This document shows, piece by piece, positions 36,694-46,463 of a stretch of 64,000 bases of DNA. Source of the DNA: Actinomycetota bacterium (GTDB taxonomy: Bacteria > Actinomycetota > Actinomycetes > Actinomycetales > Dermatophilaceae); contig JAIUPO010000005.1 in the NCBI GenBank assembly GCA_020160805.1, positions 107,765 to 171,764 of the forward strand, written 5' to 3'. Below the pieces are notes generated by a model, which searched no databases, was not told the origin of the DNA, and was given only the letters and a program-made list of their open reading frames with translations. A program made the translations under genes and the position numbers. The stretch's first letter is position 1. Every line of letters starts with the position of its first letter.

Positions 36694-39321
36694 ATGGCGA
36701 CCCGTCCGTCCGCACCTCCGCGTGGTGCCCGCACCCCCGCGCGCACCGCGCCCCGTGGCTCCGCCAAGAGCGCCTCCGCAGCGAAATCCCGACCACCGGC
36801 TCGCAAGCAGCCAGCGCGCAGCACCGGGCCGTCCTTCGCGGGGCGGGCGCTGCGTGGCGGAGGTCGGGTCCTCGGTGGCGGTGCCCGGCTGGTCGGCACC
36901 GGAGTGCGCCGAGCCAGCGGCGTTGACCTTGAACCCGAGCACCGCCGCGATGGCATCGGGCTGCTCCTCATAGCCCTGGCCGTGCTCGTCGCCGCCCGCG
37001 AATGGTGGGAGATGTCCGGCTTCGTGGGCGACATCGTCCATGCCGTCACGGCCGGCACTCTGGGCCAGGTCGCCCTCGCTCTGCCGCTCGTCCTGCTCGT
37101 CCTGGGGATTCGGTTCCTGCGCGGCACCGCGACGGAGGCCGCGAACACCCGACTGATCGTCGGGCTAAGCTTCCTCACGCTCGCGAGCACTGGGCTGGTG
37201 CACATAGCGCACGGCATACCCACCCCCCAGCAGGGCGCTGACGGGATGCGCCGCGCCGGCGGTGTCATTGGCTTCCTTGCCTCCAGCCCGCTGACCGCCG
37301 GGGTCAGCGTTTATGGCGCCGTGACGATCCTGCTGCTGGCCGGCCTGTTCAGCCTGCTCGTTCTCACCGCGACCCCCATCCACGCCATCCCCGAGCGCTT
37401 GCGCGGCCTGCGCGCGCACCTCGTGCATCCGCACGCCCCCCCGGACGACCAGACCCCGCAGGACGGTATGCCGTCCGCGACCCCTTCCCGTCCCCGCTCC
37501 CGCCGCCGACGCGGCGAGCAGGGAGAGACGGGGGAGGGCTTCGAGGGGGACACGGCATACGACCAGGCAGCGACCGTTGCCCGCGAGGGGCGGCGACGGC
37601 CGCGACCGGCCCCGCAGCCGGTTGACCCGCCGACCGGCGAACTGCCGGCGGCCGCTGCCATACCAGCGCTCCCGCAGCCAGAGGTCGCCCAGGTCCCGGA
37701 GATCAGCAAGCCGGATTTGCAGCCGCCGCCGACCAGCCCCATCACCGGCCGACCCGAGCAACTCGCGCTCGCGGGCGATGTGACCTACACGCTGCCGGAC
37801 GCCACCGCGCTGAAGGAGGGCACGCCGCCAAAGGCGCGCTCCGCAGCCAACGACCAGGTGGTCGCGCGACTGACCACCGTCTTGGACGAGTTTGGCATCG
37901 ACGCCCAGGTCACCGGCTTCACGCGCGGCCCGACCGTGACGCGCTATGAGGTCGAGCTCGGCCCCGGCGTCAAGGTTGAGCGGGTCACCTCGATGAGCAA
38001 GAACATCGCGTATGCCGTGGCCTCCGCCGATGTGCGCATCCTGAGCCCAATCCCCGGCAAGTCCGCGATCGGCATCGAAATCCCCAATGCCGACAAGGAA
38101 ATCGTCTCCCTCGGCGATGTGCTGCGCAGCCGGGTCGCGCACAACAGCGTCCACCCCATGGTCATGGGCGTCGGCAAGGACGTCGAGGGCGGGTATGTCG
38201 TGGCCAACCTCGCCAAGATGCCGCACCTGCTCGTCGCCGGTGCGACGGGCGCGGGCAAGTCGAGCTTCGTCAACTCGATGATCGTCTCGATCCTCATGCG
38301 CTCGACGCCCGAGGAGGTCCGGATGGTCCTCGTCGACCCCAAGCGGGTGGAGCTGACGGCATACGACGGGATCCCGCACCTGATCACGCCGATCATCACC
38401 AACCCCAAGAAGGCGGCCGAGGCGCTGCAGTGGGTGGTCAAGGAGATGGATCATCGGTATGACGATCTGGCCGCCTTCGGGTTCAAGCATGTGGACGACT
38501 TCAACAAGGCCGTCCGGTCGGGAGCGGCCAAGCCCCTGCCAGGTTCCGAGCGAGTGCTGGAGCCGTACCCCTATCTGTTGGTGATCGTCGATGAGCTGGC
38601 CGACTTGATGATGGTGGCGCCGCGCGATGTCGAGGATTCGATCGTCCGGATCACCCAGCTCGCCCGAGCCGCGGGCATCCACCTGGTGCTGGCGACCCAG
38701 CGGCCCTCCGTCGATGTCGTCACCGGCCTGATCAAGGCCAATGTGCCCTCCCGGATGGCGTTCGCGACCTCCTCGCTCGCCGACAGCCGGGTCGTGCTGG
38801 ACCAACCCGGCGCCGAGAAGCTGCTCGGCCAGGGTGACGCGCTCTTCCTGCCGATGGGTGCCAGCAAGCCGATGCGCGTGCAGGGGGCGTGGGTCACCGA
38901 GTCGGAGATCCACACGGTCGTCGACCACGTCAAGGGCCAATTGAAGCCGAACTATCGCGACGACGTCGCCGTCGAGGCAGCCAAGAAGCAGATCGATGAG
39001 GACATCGGCGACGACCTCGACCTGCTGCTCGCGGCGGCGGAGCTGATCGTCACCACGCAGTTCGGCTCGACGTCGATGCTGCAGCGCAAGCTGCGGGTGG
39101 GCTTCGCCAAGGCGGGGCGCCTGATGGACCTGCTGGAGTCGCGTGGTGTCGTCGGTCCGTCCGAGGGCTCGAAGGCCCGCGATGTGCTGATCAAGCCGGA
39201 CGATCTGGCCGCCACCTTGGCGATGATGCGCGGCGAGGAAGTGCCGGACGCTGTCGATGCCGTCGCGGGGTATGACGACGACGAGGACTCCGAGGATGCA
39301 TGGCAGCTGACCGGCCGCTAA
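36694..39321 (+). CDS. ftsK: DNA translocase FtsK/SpoIIIE
   Basis: The 875-residue septal DNA pump has a basic N-terminal tail, four or so membrane helices (about residues 85-230), a Pro/Arg-rich linker, and the RecA-like motor with Walker A GATGAGKS (516-523) and Walker B LLVIVDELADLMM, then a winged-helix gamma domain (LIVTTQFGSTSMLQRKLRVG). It moves chromosome ends through the division septum. It has several GTATGCCG sites in its own gene. The ATG at 36694 is assumed. Confidence 0.95.
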   Translation: MATRPSAPPRGARTPARTAPRGSAKSASAAKSRPPARKQPARSTGPSFAGRALRGGGRVLGGGARLVGTGVRRASGVDLEPEHRRDGIGLLLIALAVLVAAREWWEMSGFVGDIVHAVTAGTLGQVALALPLVLLVLGIRFLRGTATEAANTRLIVGLSFLTLASTGLVHIAHGIPTPQQGADGMRRAGGVIGFLASSPLTAGVSVYGAVTILLLAGLFSLLVLTATPIHAIPERLRGLRAHLVHPHAPPDDQTPQDGMPSATPSRPRSRRRRGEQGETGEGFEGDTAYDQAATVAREGRRRPRPAPQPVDPPTGELPAAAAIPALPQPEVAQVPEISKPDLQPPPTSPITGRPEQLALAGDVTYTLPDATALKEGTPPKARSAANDQVVARLTTVLDEFGIDAQVTGFTRGPTVTRYEVELGPGVKVERVTSMSKNIAYAVASADVRILSPIPGKSAIGIEIPNADKEIVSLGDVLRSRVAHNSVHPMVMGVGKDVEGGYVVANLAKMPHLLVAGATGAGKSSFVNSMIVSILMRSTPEEVRMVLVDPKRVELTAYDGIPHLITPIITNPKKAAEALQWVVKEMDHRYDDLAAFGFKHVDDFNKAVRSGAAKPLPGSERVLEPYPYLLVIVDELADLMMVAPRDVEDSIVRITQLARAAGIHLVLATQRPSVDVVTGLIKANVPSRMAFATSSLADSRVVLDQPGAEKLLGQGDALFLPMGASKPMRVQGAWVTESEIHTVVDHVKGQLKPNYRDDVAVEAAKKQIDEDIGDDLDLLLAAAELIVTTQFGSTSMLQRKLRVGFAKAGRLMDLLESRGVVGPSEGSKARDVLIKPDDLAATLAMMRGEEVPDAVDAVAGYDDDEDSEDAWQLTGR

Positions 39322-39342
39322 CCCAACCGGTGCGAGCGGGGG

Positions 39343-39438
39343 TGGTGCCCAGCCGAGCGGGGTTCCTGCGCGCGAGCGGGGTTCGTGAGCGCGAGCGGCC
39401 CTATAGCCCCGCTCCCGTACGGAAGGCCCGCTCCGCTT
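39343..39438. repeat. repeat family C, copy 2, between convergent genes
   Basis: The region between the convergent ends of ftsK and the redoxin gene contains GAGCGGGGTTCCTGCGCGCG and GAGCGGGGTTCGTGAGCGCG, then a CTATAG-centred imperfect hairpin (GAGCGG to CCGCTC). Same words and centre as the perfect palindrome at 14249-14322. It probably serves as a two-way terminator, whatever its origin. Confidence 0.7.
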
Positions 39439-40480
39439 AGCCCGAGATGGCGTCCGTTTCGGCGGGCTGCAAGGCTTGCAGCGCTGCGGCTTCCTCGCGG
39501 GCCTGCTGCAACTCCTCGGAGATATCGGTCAGAAACTGGGTGAAGGCCTCTTCACCGTGGACCGGCCCGCCGGCGATAAGCCCGTCGGCGCCGAGCAGCA
39601 CTGCGGATGGCGTGCTCATGGCACCCAGGGCGGCGCCGGTTTGGCCGGCCGGATCGACATACCACGGCACATCGCTGGGGATCGCCTCGCGGTTCGCGTA
39701 CTCGCGGTAGACGCTTCGCACGGCGATCTCCGGATTTGCCTCGTCGAAGCCGGCCAGTAGCGATTGGGCGCGGACGCACGGGCCGCAGGATTCGTTGAGG
39801 AAGGCGAGAAGAACGGCGTGGTACTGCGCGATCGTGCGCAGTCCTATGACGTTGCCCTCCGGTTCCTCGAGGGCCCCGAAGGGGATGGGCAAGCGGACAT
39901 ACTCATCGTCGTCCGCCGCCTCGGCGGTCGGAGTCGTTGCCACGTGCCGACCAGGCTCGGCCCCGCGGTCCACGATCAGCCAGGCGAGGGCGCCGGTGAG
40001 GACGGTCATGGCCAGCCAGCCCCAGGTGCGCGCGGAGCCGTCGAGCAACTGCCCCAGGACACTGTCTTCGGTCCGCGAGGCGCTGAGCCAGGCCAGCACC
40101 GCCGTCGCCGTCAAGAGGAGATTGCGCATGAGCGTGCGCTGAGTCACGCGGCCGGCTCCCAGCTTGCCGAAGCACGAGCAGTCGACCGGGTGCTCGAAGC
40201 GCAGCGCCCGCGCGATGACTCCTGTGTAAGCCGCCATCAGCAGCACGGCCAGGACCGCGACGATGCGGGACAGCGGCGAGGGGGTCAGCAGCAGGGCGAG
40301 GGCGAGGGCGATCTCGGCCCAAGGCAAAAGGCGCGGCATACCCGTCCGAGCGAGCATCGATGGCAACCGCAGCGACGTGAAGGCGTCACTGGTCGCCTGC
40401 GGCTCGACGAGCTTGGCCACTGCGCTGAGCAGCAAAACCGCCGCGATCAGCAGAGCCGGGACGATCAGGGGTGAAGACAC
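39437..40480 (-). CDS. MauE/DoxX-like membrane protein fused to a thioredoxin-like domain
   Basis: The 347-residue protein has four N-terminal membrane helices with the MauE-type CSCFG motif (VDCSCFGKLG), one more helix near residue 165, then a thioredoxin-fold domain with active site ESCGPCVRAQ. It is likely a disulfide relay: the membrane half passes electrons to the Trx half, probably exposed outside. The GTG at 40480 is preferred because TATACT (40487-40492) lies 6 bases upstream, giving a leaderless mRNA; the open frame continues to 40573. Confidence 0.8.
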   Translation of the reverse strand: MSSPLIVPALLIAAVLLLSAVAKLVEPQATSDAFTSLRLPSMLARTGMPRLLPWAEIALALALLLTPSPLSRIVAVLAVLLMAAYTGVIARALRFEHPVDCSCFGKLGAGRVTQRTLMRNLLLTATAVLAWLSASRTEDSVLGQLLDGSARTWGWLAMTVLTGALAWLIVDRGAEPGRHVATTPTAEAADDDEYVRLPIPFGALEEPEGNVIGLRTIAQYHAVLLAFLNESCGPCVRAQSLLAGFDEANPEIAVRSVYREYANREAIPSDVPWYVDPAGQTGAALGAMSTPSAVLLGADGLIAGGPVHGEEAFTQFLTDISEELQQAREEAAALQALQPAETDAISG

Positions 40481-40529
40481 CAGGAAAGTATAGGAGCGCG
40501 CCTGAGCGGGCCTATCCTGTCGCGCCATG
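40478..40529. promoter_or_regulatory. divergent leaderless promoter pair
   Basis: On the minus strand TATACT (40487-40492) ends 6 bases before the GTG at 40480. On the plus strand TATCCT (40513-40518) ends 8 bases before the ATG at 40527. Neither gene has a ribosome site, so both mRNAs probably begin at or next to the start codon. Confidence 0.6.
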
Positions 40530-41222
40530 AGCACGTTGTGGCCGGCGCTGCCGGCGAACGACCCACGGGGCAATAGATTCCTGCGGCCGCTTCGCGAACG
40601 GCCTAGCGCGATCTTGTTGTCGGCTCAGGCGCTCGCGATGGTCGGCCTGGCCTTCGTCGGCCCGGCGCAGCGACCGGTTATTTCCATGGTTGGTCTGGTG
40701 ATCTTGACCTTGGCGATTGTGACCGTGCGCGCGACCCCGGCCCTGACCTGGGTCTCGGGGCTAATCGCGCTTCCAGCGCTGGTGCTCGAGTTGTGGAGCA
40801 TTCGCGATCCGGGCCATATGGCGGTCTTCATTGCCGCCCACAGCCTGCTGGCGATCTTCTATTTCTATGTCGGATATGCGCTGATCGCCTATGTCTTCGA
40901 TGACCACTGGGTCACTCGCGACGAGCTCTTCGCCGTCGGTGCTGCCTTCACCGTCATGACGTGGGCCTTCGCGTATGTGTATCTCGTCGTCCAGGAGATC
41001 TATCCCGGCTCGTTCGCCGCTTATGAGGGCGTGGGCGAACGCACATTTCACGAATTGCTCTATCTTTCGGTCGCCAATTTCACGAGCGTCGGGCTTTCCG
41101 ATATCGCGCCGATCCTGCCGTTGGCGCGCGCGGTGGGCATGCTGGAGCAGTTGAGCGGCGTGCTCTATGTCGCGATGGTCATCTCGCGTCTGGTCTCGAT
41201 GTCGGTGCTGCGGCGCAGCTGA
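40527..41222 (+). CDS. two-pore-helix-type ion channel protein
   Basis: The 231-residue membrane protein has about six helices and a re-entrant pore segment NFTSVGLSDIAPI, close to the TxVGYGD filter of potassium channels (here TSVGLSD). The last helix follows (AVGMLEQLSGVLYVAMVISRLV). It is probably a K+ or cation channel without a cytoplasmic RCK domain. Ion selectivity cannot be judged from the altered filter. Confidence 0.75.
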   Translation: MSTLWPALPANDPRGNRFLRPLRERPSAILLSAQALAMVGLAFVGPAQRPVISMVGLVILTLAIVTVRATPALTWVSGLIALPALVLELWSIRDPGHMAVFIAAHSLLAIFYFYVGYALIAYVFDDHWVTRDELFAVGAAFTVMTWAFAYVYLVVQEIYPGSFAAYEGVGERTFHELLYLSVANFTSVGLSDIAPILPLARAVGMLEQLSGVLYVAMVISRLVSMSVLRRS

Positions 41223-41226
41223 GCGT

Positions 41227-42390
41227 TCAACGGTCGAGGCGGGCGCGCGAAGGCGCTCGGTCGGCCAGGCTGGCCGCGACGTCGTCGGCGGCATCGAGGA
41301 CGCGCAGGATGTTTCCGCTGGTCAGCTTCCCCAGCTCCGCACGGGACCACCCGCGCTCCGCCAGGGCCCTCAGCAGGGCCGGATAACCGGTCACATCGCG
41401 TAATCCCTCGGGCAGCCGGTCGACGCCGTCATAGTCGCCGCCCAGCCCGACATGGTCGATGCCCGCCACCTCGCGGATGTGTTCGAGGTGGGCCACAACA
41501 TCCTCGAGGGTCGCCAGCGGGGCCGGGTGCTCCTCGGCATAGCGGGCGCTGAAGCCGTCGTATGCCGTGAGGTCGTTCGCCTGGATGCCGGCCGCCTCCG
41601 CGGCAGCGTGAACCTGCTGATCCCACGCGCGCACGCTCGGTGAGATGAAGCGCGGGACGAAGGTGGCCATGCAGACACCGCCGGCTGCGGCCAAGCGCGC
41701 CAGGATGTCGTCCGGCACATTGCGCGGGTGGTCGCAAACCGCGCGCGCCGAAGAATGGGAAAAGATCGGCGGGGCGATCGAGGCGTCCAGGGCGTCCGAC
41801 ATCGTGCTCGGGGCGACATGGCTCAAGTCGACGAGCATCCCGATCCGGTTCATCTCTCGGACCACCTCGACGCCGAAGGCGCTCAACCCACCGTGGCGCG
41901 GCACGTCGGTGGCTGAATCCGCCCAGTCGTTGTTCTGGTTGTGGGTCAGCGTCAGGTAGCGCACGCCGAGCGCTCGCATCATCCGCAACGTGCCGAGCGA
42001 GTTCGCTAGGCAATGACCGCCCTCGGCGCCGAGAAGCGAAGCGGTCCGGCCTTGATCCCAGGCGGTGCGCACCGACGCCGCGCTGTCGGCGAAGGCGAGC
42101 CGATCGGCATACCTGCTGATCAACTGGTGGACGAGATCGATCTGCTCGAAGGTCGCGGTGACAGCGTCGACGGGCGGCAGGGTGCCGGGGGCAAAGACCG
42201 ACCAGAACTGGCCACCGACCCCGCCCTCGCGCAACCGAGGCAGGTCGGTGTGGGTGCGCTCCCCGCGGGTCGCGATGTCGATTTCGTCGAGGTCGTAATC
42301 GACCAGTTCGCGTAGTGCCCACGGCAGGTCGTTGTGGCCGTCGATGACGGGCTGGGTCGCCAGGAGTTCGGTCAGGTCGAGCGTCGTCAT
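41227..42390 (-). CDS. membrane dipeptidase-family (M19, renal dipeptidase) enzyme
   Basis: The 387-residue metallo-dipeptidase of the amidohydrolase superfamily has VIDGHNDLPWA (first zinc ligands), LLGAEGGHCLANS (bridging Glu), LVDLSHVAPS and FSHSSARAVCDHPRN (His ligands), and VGLGGDYDGVD (Asp). It cleaves dipeptides, often with D-residues. No signal peptide is seen at the ATG at 42390; the upstream ATG at 42420 is less likely. Confidence 0.9.
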   Translation of the reverse strand: MTTLDLTELLATQPVIDGHNDLPWALRELVDYDLDEIDIATRGERTHTDLPRLREGGVGGQFWSVFAPGTLPPVDAVTATFEQIDLVHQLISRYADRLAFADSAASVRTAWDQGRTASLLGAEGGHCLANSLGTLRMMRALGVRYLTLTHNQNNDWADSATDVPRHGGLSAFGVEVVREMNRIGMLVDLSHVAPSTMSDALDASIAPPIFSHSSARAVCDHPRNVPDDILARLAAAGGVCMATFVPRFISPSVRAWDQQVHAAAEAAGIQANDLTAYDGFSARYAEEHPAPLATLEDVVAHLEHIREVAGIDHVGLGGDYDGVDRLPEGLRDVTGYPALLRALAERGWSRAELGKLTSGNILRVLDAADDVAASLADRAPSRARLDR

Positions 42391-42526
42391 GGCAGGCAAC
42401 GCTAGACCCGTTTTACGCATGGCTTACGCAGCTGACCCGTTTGTTGCGGCGCTCGCGGCTGGTCTGTGCGTGGGCAGGATGGCGGCACGCGCGGCGCCCG
42501 CCGGGCTGGGTGAGGAGGCAGGCGGT

Positions 42527-43738
42527 ATGACGACTCAAACGATCGGGGCAAGGGCAGCAGATCGTGGCCTGGCGGCGCCCGTCGAGATCGCCGACGACCT
42601 CTTCGGCGACATCGTGCTAGCCGATCGGGATGCGCACTTTGCCGACTGGCGCGAACAGGCGGCCGTCGTCTACCTGCCCACCAATCAGCTGTGGGCCATC
42701 ACCCGATTCGGGCCGCTCAAGGCGGCCCTCGGCGATCCATCGACCTTTTCTTCGGCCAAGCCGACCTTCAACAACTTCATGAATGCCTCTTTGCAGGGCA
42801 CCGCCCTAGCCTCTGATCCCCCGGAACATTCGGCGCTGCGCAAGGTGCTTGCAGGCAATCTTTCGCCCCGCGTGCTGCGCGTGCGTCAGGACAGCATCAC
42901 CGAGCACGCCGAGGAATTGGTCGGCGCGGCCGTGACGGCAGGCGGCTTCGATGCCGCCAAGCTCGCGGGCGAATTCCACGCGCGGGTGATCACGGAACTG
43001 ATCGGCATACCCCGTGCGCTGCGGGCGCGGATGGTGCCCTGGGGTGAAGCGGCGCTCAACCTCTTCGGCCCGTTCAACCAGCGCACGATGCGGCATTTCG
43101 TCATCGCTGGTGACCTGGTCGCGTGGGCGAAAAATGTCACGCCGGATGAGCTGACGGAGGGCAGCATCGGCCGGGCCGTCTTCGAGGCTGCCGACCGGGG
43201 CGAGATCCCTCGGGAATCGTGCAGTTCACTCATCCATCAATATGTGGCGGCTGGCATCGACACCGCCGTGGCGTCCTTGGGGAATGTCATCGGACATCTG
43301 GGCGCGCATTCCGATCAATTCGAGCTTCTGCGCAGCGATCCGTCCCTCACCGCGGCAGCCTTCACCGAGTCGCTGCGCCTCGAGTCCCCGATCCACGCCA
43401 TGGGGCGGCTTGTGACGCGCGATGTGGAGATCGAGGGCACGCTCGTGCCCGCCGGTGCGCACGTGGCCTTGCTCTTTCCCGCGGCCAACCGCGACCCCAG
43501 GCAGTATGTCGACCCGGATCGCTTTGTGGTGGCGCGAAATCCACTCGACCACCTCTCCTTTGGGCATGGCGTCCACACGTGCGCCGGGATGGGGCTGGTG
43601 CGCATGGAGGCCGAGGCGTTGCTGCAGACGCTCGTGCGCTCGGTGTCCGCGCTGACGATTGGGCCTGGTCGCCGCAAGCTGAGCAATCTTGTGAGCAGTT
43701 GGGGGAGCCTGCCGGTCACGGTGACCGCGAGCGCCTGA
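42527..43738 (+). CDS. cytochrome P450
   Basis: The 403-residue class I bacterial P450 has the I-helix AAGIDTAVA (AGxDT-type), ESLRLESP (ExxR), and the haem loop FGHGVHTCAGM with ligand Cys352. It hydroxylates an unknown substrate using a ferredoxin; no dedicated ferredoxin or reductase gene is adjacent. The frame is open from 42332, but GAGGAGG precedes the ATG at 42527. GGAGC/GCTCC at 43747-43760 may form its terminator. Confidence 0.93.
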   Translation: MTTQTIGARAADRGLAAPVEIADDLFGDIVLADRDAHFADWREQAAVVYLPTNQLWAITRFGPLKAALGDPSTFSSAKPTFNNFMNASLQGTALASDPPEHSALRKVLAGNLSPRVLRVRQDSITEHAEELVGAAVTAGGFDAAKLAGEFHARVITELIGIPRALRARMVPWGEAALNLFGPFNQRTMRHFVIAGDLVAWAKNVTPDELTEGSIGRAVFEAADRGEIPRESCSSLIHQYVAAGIDTAVASLGNVIGHLGAHSDQFELLRSDPSLTAAAFTESLRLESPIHAMGRLVTRDVEIEGTLVPAGAHVALLFPAANRDPRQYVDPDRFVVARNPLDHLSFGHGVHTCAGMGLVRMEAEALLQTLVRSVSALTIGPGRRKLSNLVSSWGSLPVTVTASA

Positions 43739-43786
43739 GCGCGTCGGGAGCAAGCGCTCCCGGGCGGGCGCCTTAGAGTTGCGCAT

Positions 43787-45265
43787 ATGACGGCAACCGA
43801 GGCCCGCACGGTCACGCTGGTGACCCTCGGTTGCACGCGCAATGAAGTCGACTCCGAGGAACTCGCCGGGCGGCTGTCCTCCCAGGGGTGGACCTTGGTC
43901 GACGACGCTGCCGACGCGGACGTGGCGGTGGTCAACACCTGCGGCTTCATCGAGCAGGCCAAGAAGGACTCGATCGACGCGCTTCTGGAGGCCAGCGACC
44001 TGAAGTCGACCGGCCGCACCCAGGCCGTTGTCGCCGTGGGGTGCCTCGCAGAGCGGTATGGGCAGGAACTCGCGGACGAGTTGCCCGAGGCCGATGCCGT
44101 CCTGGGTTTCGATTCGTATGCCGATCTGTCTCGGCACCTGCGGGCGATCCTCGGCGGGGCGCGCCCGGCCAGTCATGTTCCGAGTGACCGGCGCCGCTTG
44201 CTGCCGCTCACCCCGGCGGCGCGGCGCAGCGAGGCGGGGGCGGTCGCCATACCCGGGCTTGGGCAGCCGGCACCCGGTGCGGTGACGGGGCCAGCGGGCA
44301 CCTCTTCTGGCGCGGATCTGGCCGCGGTGGCGCCGGCGAGCGGGCCGCCCGTGGTGCGCGCGCGGCTCGATGACCGGCCGTGGGCGCCGCTGAAGATCGC
44401 CAGCGGCTGCGACCGGCGATGCGCGTTCTGTGCCATCCCGATGTTCCGCGGCGCCTTCGTCTCGCGGCATCCGGACGAGGTCGTGGCCGAGGCGCGCTGG
44501 TTGGCCGAGCGCGGGGTCAAGGAGGTCTTCCTCGTCAGCGAAAACTCCACGTCCTATGGCAAGGACCTCGGGGACCTCGGGGCGATGGAGAAGCTGCTGC
44601 CGCGACTGGCCGCGGTCGACGGCCTGGAGTGGGTGCGGGTGTCGTATCTGCAGCCGGCCGAGATCCGTCCCGGCTTGCTAGAGGCCATGGTCGCGACGCC
44701 GAAAGTCGTGCCCTGGTTCGACATTTCCTTCCAACACGCCTCGGGGCCGCTGCTGCGCCGGATGCGGCGGTTCGGCGATGCCGAGAATTTCTTGGGGCTC
44801 ATCGAGCGGGTGCGTGCCCTCGCCCCGGAGGCGGGGATTCGCTCCAATGTCATCGTCGGCTTCCCGGGCGAAACCGACGGCGATGTCGAGGAGTTGGAGG
44901 CCTTCCTGACCGAAGCTCGCCTCGATGTTGTCGGCGTCTTCGGCTACTCGGATGAGGACGGCACCGAGGGCATCGGGATGCCGGGCAAGGTCGATGATGA
45001 CGAGATCGAGGACCGCGTCGCGCGGCTGCGCTCGCTGACCGAGGAACTCACCGCCCAGCGCGCCGAGGAGCGCGTCGGCACCGAGACGCTGGTGCTCATT
45101 GAGGGCGAGGAGGAGGGTATGCCGTTCGGCCGGGCCCTCTTCCAGGGGCCCGATATCGACGGGCAGACCAGCGTTTCCAGCGCTCGGGTGCTGCGCGCGG
45201 GCGAGGTCGTGCCGGTGACGATCGAGGGCAGTGTCGGGGTGGATCTGGAGGCCGTCGCCCGATGA
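43787..45265 (+). CDS. rimO: ribosomal protein S12 methylthiotransferase
   Basis: The 492-residue MiaB/RimO-family radical-SAM enzyme has an N-terminal domain with three Cys ([28 protein letters not shown]), the radical-[14 protein letters not shown] (CxxxCxxC), and a C-terminal TRAM domain. It methylthiolates Asp of S12. The position before pgsA favours RimO over MiaB. TAGAGT (43774-43779) ends 7 bases before the ATG, suggesting a leaderless mRNA. It overlaps pgsA (ATGA). Confidence 0.94.
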   Translation: MTATEARTVTLVTLGCTRNEVDSEELAGRLSSQGWTLVDDAADADVAVVNTCGFIEQAKKDSIDALLEASDLKSTGRTQAVVAVGCLAERYGQELADELPEADAVLGFDSYADLSRHLRAILGGARPASHVPSDRRRLLPLTPAARRSEAGAVAIPGLGQPAPGAVTGPAGTSSGADLAAVAPASGPPVVRARLDDRPWAPLKIASGCDRRCAFCAIPMFRGAFVSRHPDEVVAEARWLAERGVKEVFLVSENSTSYGKDLGDLGAMEKLLPRLAAVDGLEWVRVSYLQPAEIRPGLLEAMVATPKVVPWFDISFQHASGPLLRRMRRFGDAENFLGLIERVRALAPEAGIRSNVIVGFPGETDGDVEELEAFLTEARLDVVGVFGYSDEDGTEGIGMPGKVDDDEIEDRVARLRSLTEELTAQRAEERVGTETLVLIEGEEEGMPFGRALFQGPDIDGQTSVSSARVLRAGEVVPVTIEGSVGVDLEAVAR

Positions 45266-45891
45266 CGGATCCGGTGGTCAAGGTGTCGAATTGGAACCTG
45301 CCCAACGCCTTGACGGTGCTGCGGATCGCCCTGGTGCCCTTTTTTGGATGGTTGCTGCTCGCGGAGCATGGATCGGATGACACCTTGCGGTGGTGGGCAG
45401 CGGGGCTCTTTGCCTTGGCCATCGCGACCGACCGGATTGACGGCGACCTGGCGCGCAAGCGTGGCCTGGTCACCGATTTCGGCAAGGTCACCGATCCCAT
45501 CGCCGACAAGGCGCTCACCGGAATGGCGTTCGTCGGATTGTCGGTGCTCGGCGAGTTGCCGTGGTGGATCACGATCGCGGTGCTCGTGCGCGAGTGGGGG
45601 ATCACGATCATGCGATTTGTCGTGATCCGGCATGGCGTGATGCCCGCCGGTCGCGGCGGCAAGACCAAGACCGCGCTGCAGTCCGTCGCCCTGCTGATGT
45701 TCATCCTGCCGCTGTGGACTTTCCCGCTCGCCGATGCTTTGCACGTCATCGCCTGGCTGGTGATGATCGCCGCCGTGGTGCTCACCCTGGTGACCGGTAT
45801 CGACATCGTCGTCAAGGCGCTACGCCTGCGACAGACCAGCGAGCGCGCGGCGATGAAGCGGGCTCGCCGAGCGGCCCGTGATGGCCGCTGA
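45262..45891 (+). CDS. pgsA: CDP-diacylglycerol-glycerol-3-phosphate 3-phosphatidyltransferase
   Basis: The 209-residue CDP-alcohol phosphotransferase is an integral membrane enzyme making phosphatidylglycerol phosphate. The family motif D-x2-DG-x2-AR-x8-G-x3-D-x3-D is complete (DRIDGDLAR then GKVTDPIAD). About five membrane helices. It is part of the rimO-pgsA-cinA-clgR operon and overlaps both neighbours. Confidence 0.93.
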   Translation: MTDPVVKVSNWNLPNALTVLRIALVPFFGWLLLAEHGSDDTLRWWAAGLFALAIATDRIDGDLARKRGLVTDFGKVTDPIADKALTGMAFVGLSVLGELPWWITIAVLVREWGITIMRFVVIRHGVMPAGRGGKTKTALQSVALLMFILPLWTFPLADALHVIAWLVMIAAVVLTLVTGIDIVVKALRLRQTSERAAMKRARRAARDGR

Positions 45892-46453
45892 CCCGCGGGC
45901 GGAGGAGCGCGAGGCGGGGGTCGCGGAGGCGGCGGCGCGGGTGATCGGGCGGGCAAGGCATACGGGCTGCACGCTGGGGACGGCCGAGTCCCTGACCGGC
46001 GGTGGGGTCGCGCACGTCCTGACGTCGGTGCCCGGCGCGTCCGCGGTCGTGCGCGGGGGAATCGTGTCCTATGCCAGCGCGGTCAAGGCCGCCGTCCTCG
46101 GCGTGCCCGAGGCGCTCTTGGCCGAGCGAGGGGCCGTCGACGGGGAGGTCGCGCTAGCGATGGCGCGCGGCGCCCGCCGGGTGCTGTCGTGCGATGCCGC
46201 CGTCGCGACGACTGGTGTCGCAGGCCCCGCTCCGTCGGACGGGAAGCCTGTGGGGATGGTATTTGTTGCGGTCAGTGCGCCCTCCGGTGACATCGTGCGC
46301 GAACTGGCGTTGTCGGGGTCGCGAGCGGACATCCGGTCGGATACGGTGGCGGAAGCGCTGCGATTGCTGGAGCGTTCGCTCGACGCGGAGCCGACCCTCG
46401 GGTCCGTTGTCGGACCAGGGGAGTATCTTTCCCACACAGACGAACAACGATGA
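45881..46453 (+). CDS. cinA: CinA C-terminal-domain nicotinamide-nucleotide amidohydrolase
   Basis: The 190-residue protein is the CinA C-terminal domain alone (PncC type): [60 protein letters not shown]. It deamidates NMN to NaMN in pyridine recycling. The start overlaps pgsA (ATG at 45881, or GTG at 45878). It joins functionally with the pncB-pncA genes at 58.5 kb. clgR follows after 10 bases. Confidence 0.9.
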   Translation: MAADPRAEEREAGVAEAAARVIGRARHTGCTLGTAESLTGGGVAHVLTSVPGASAVVRGGIVSYASAVKAAVLGVPEALLAERGAVDGEVALAMARGARRVLSCDAAVATTGVAGPAPSDGKPVGMVFVAVSAPSGDIVRELALSGSRADIRSDTVAEALRLLERSLDAEPTLGSVVGPGEYLSHTDEQR

Positions 46454-46463
46454 GGAGAGGTTG

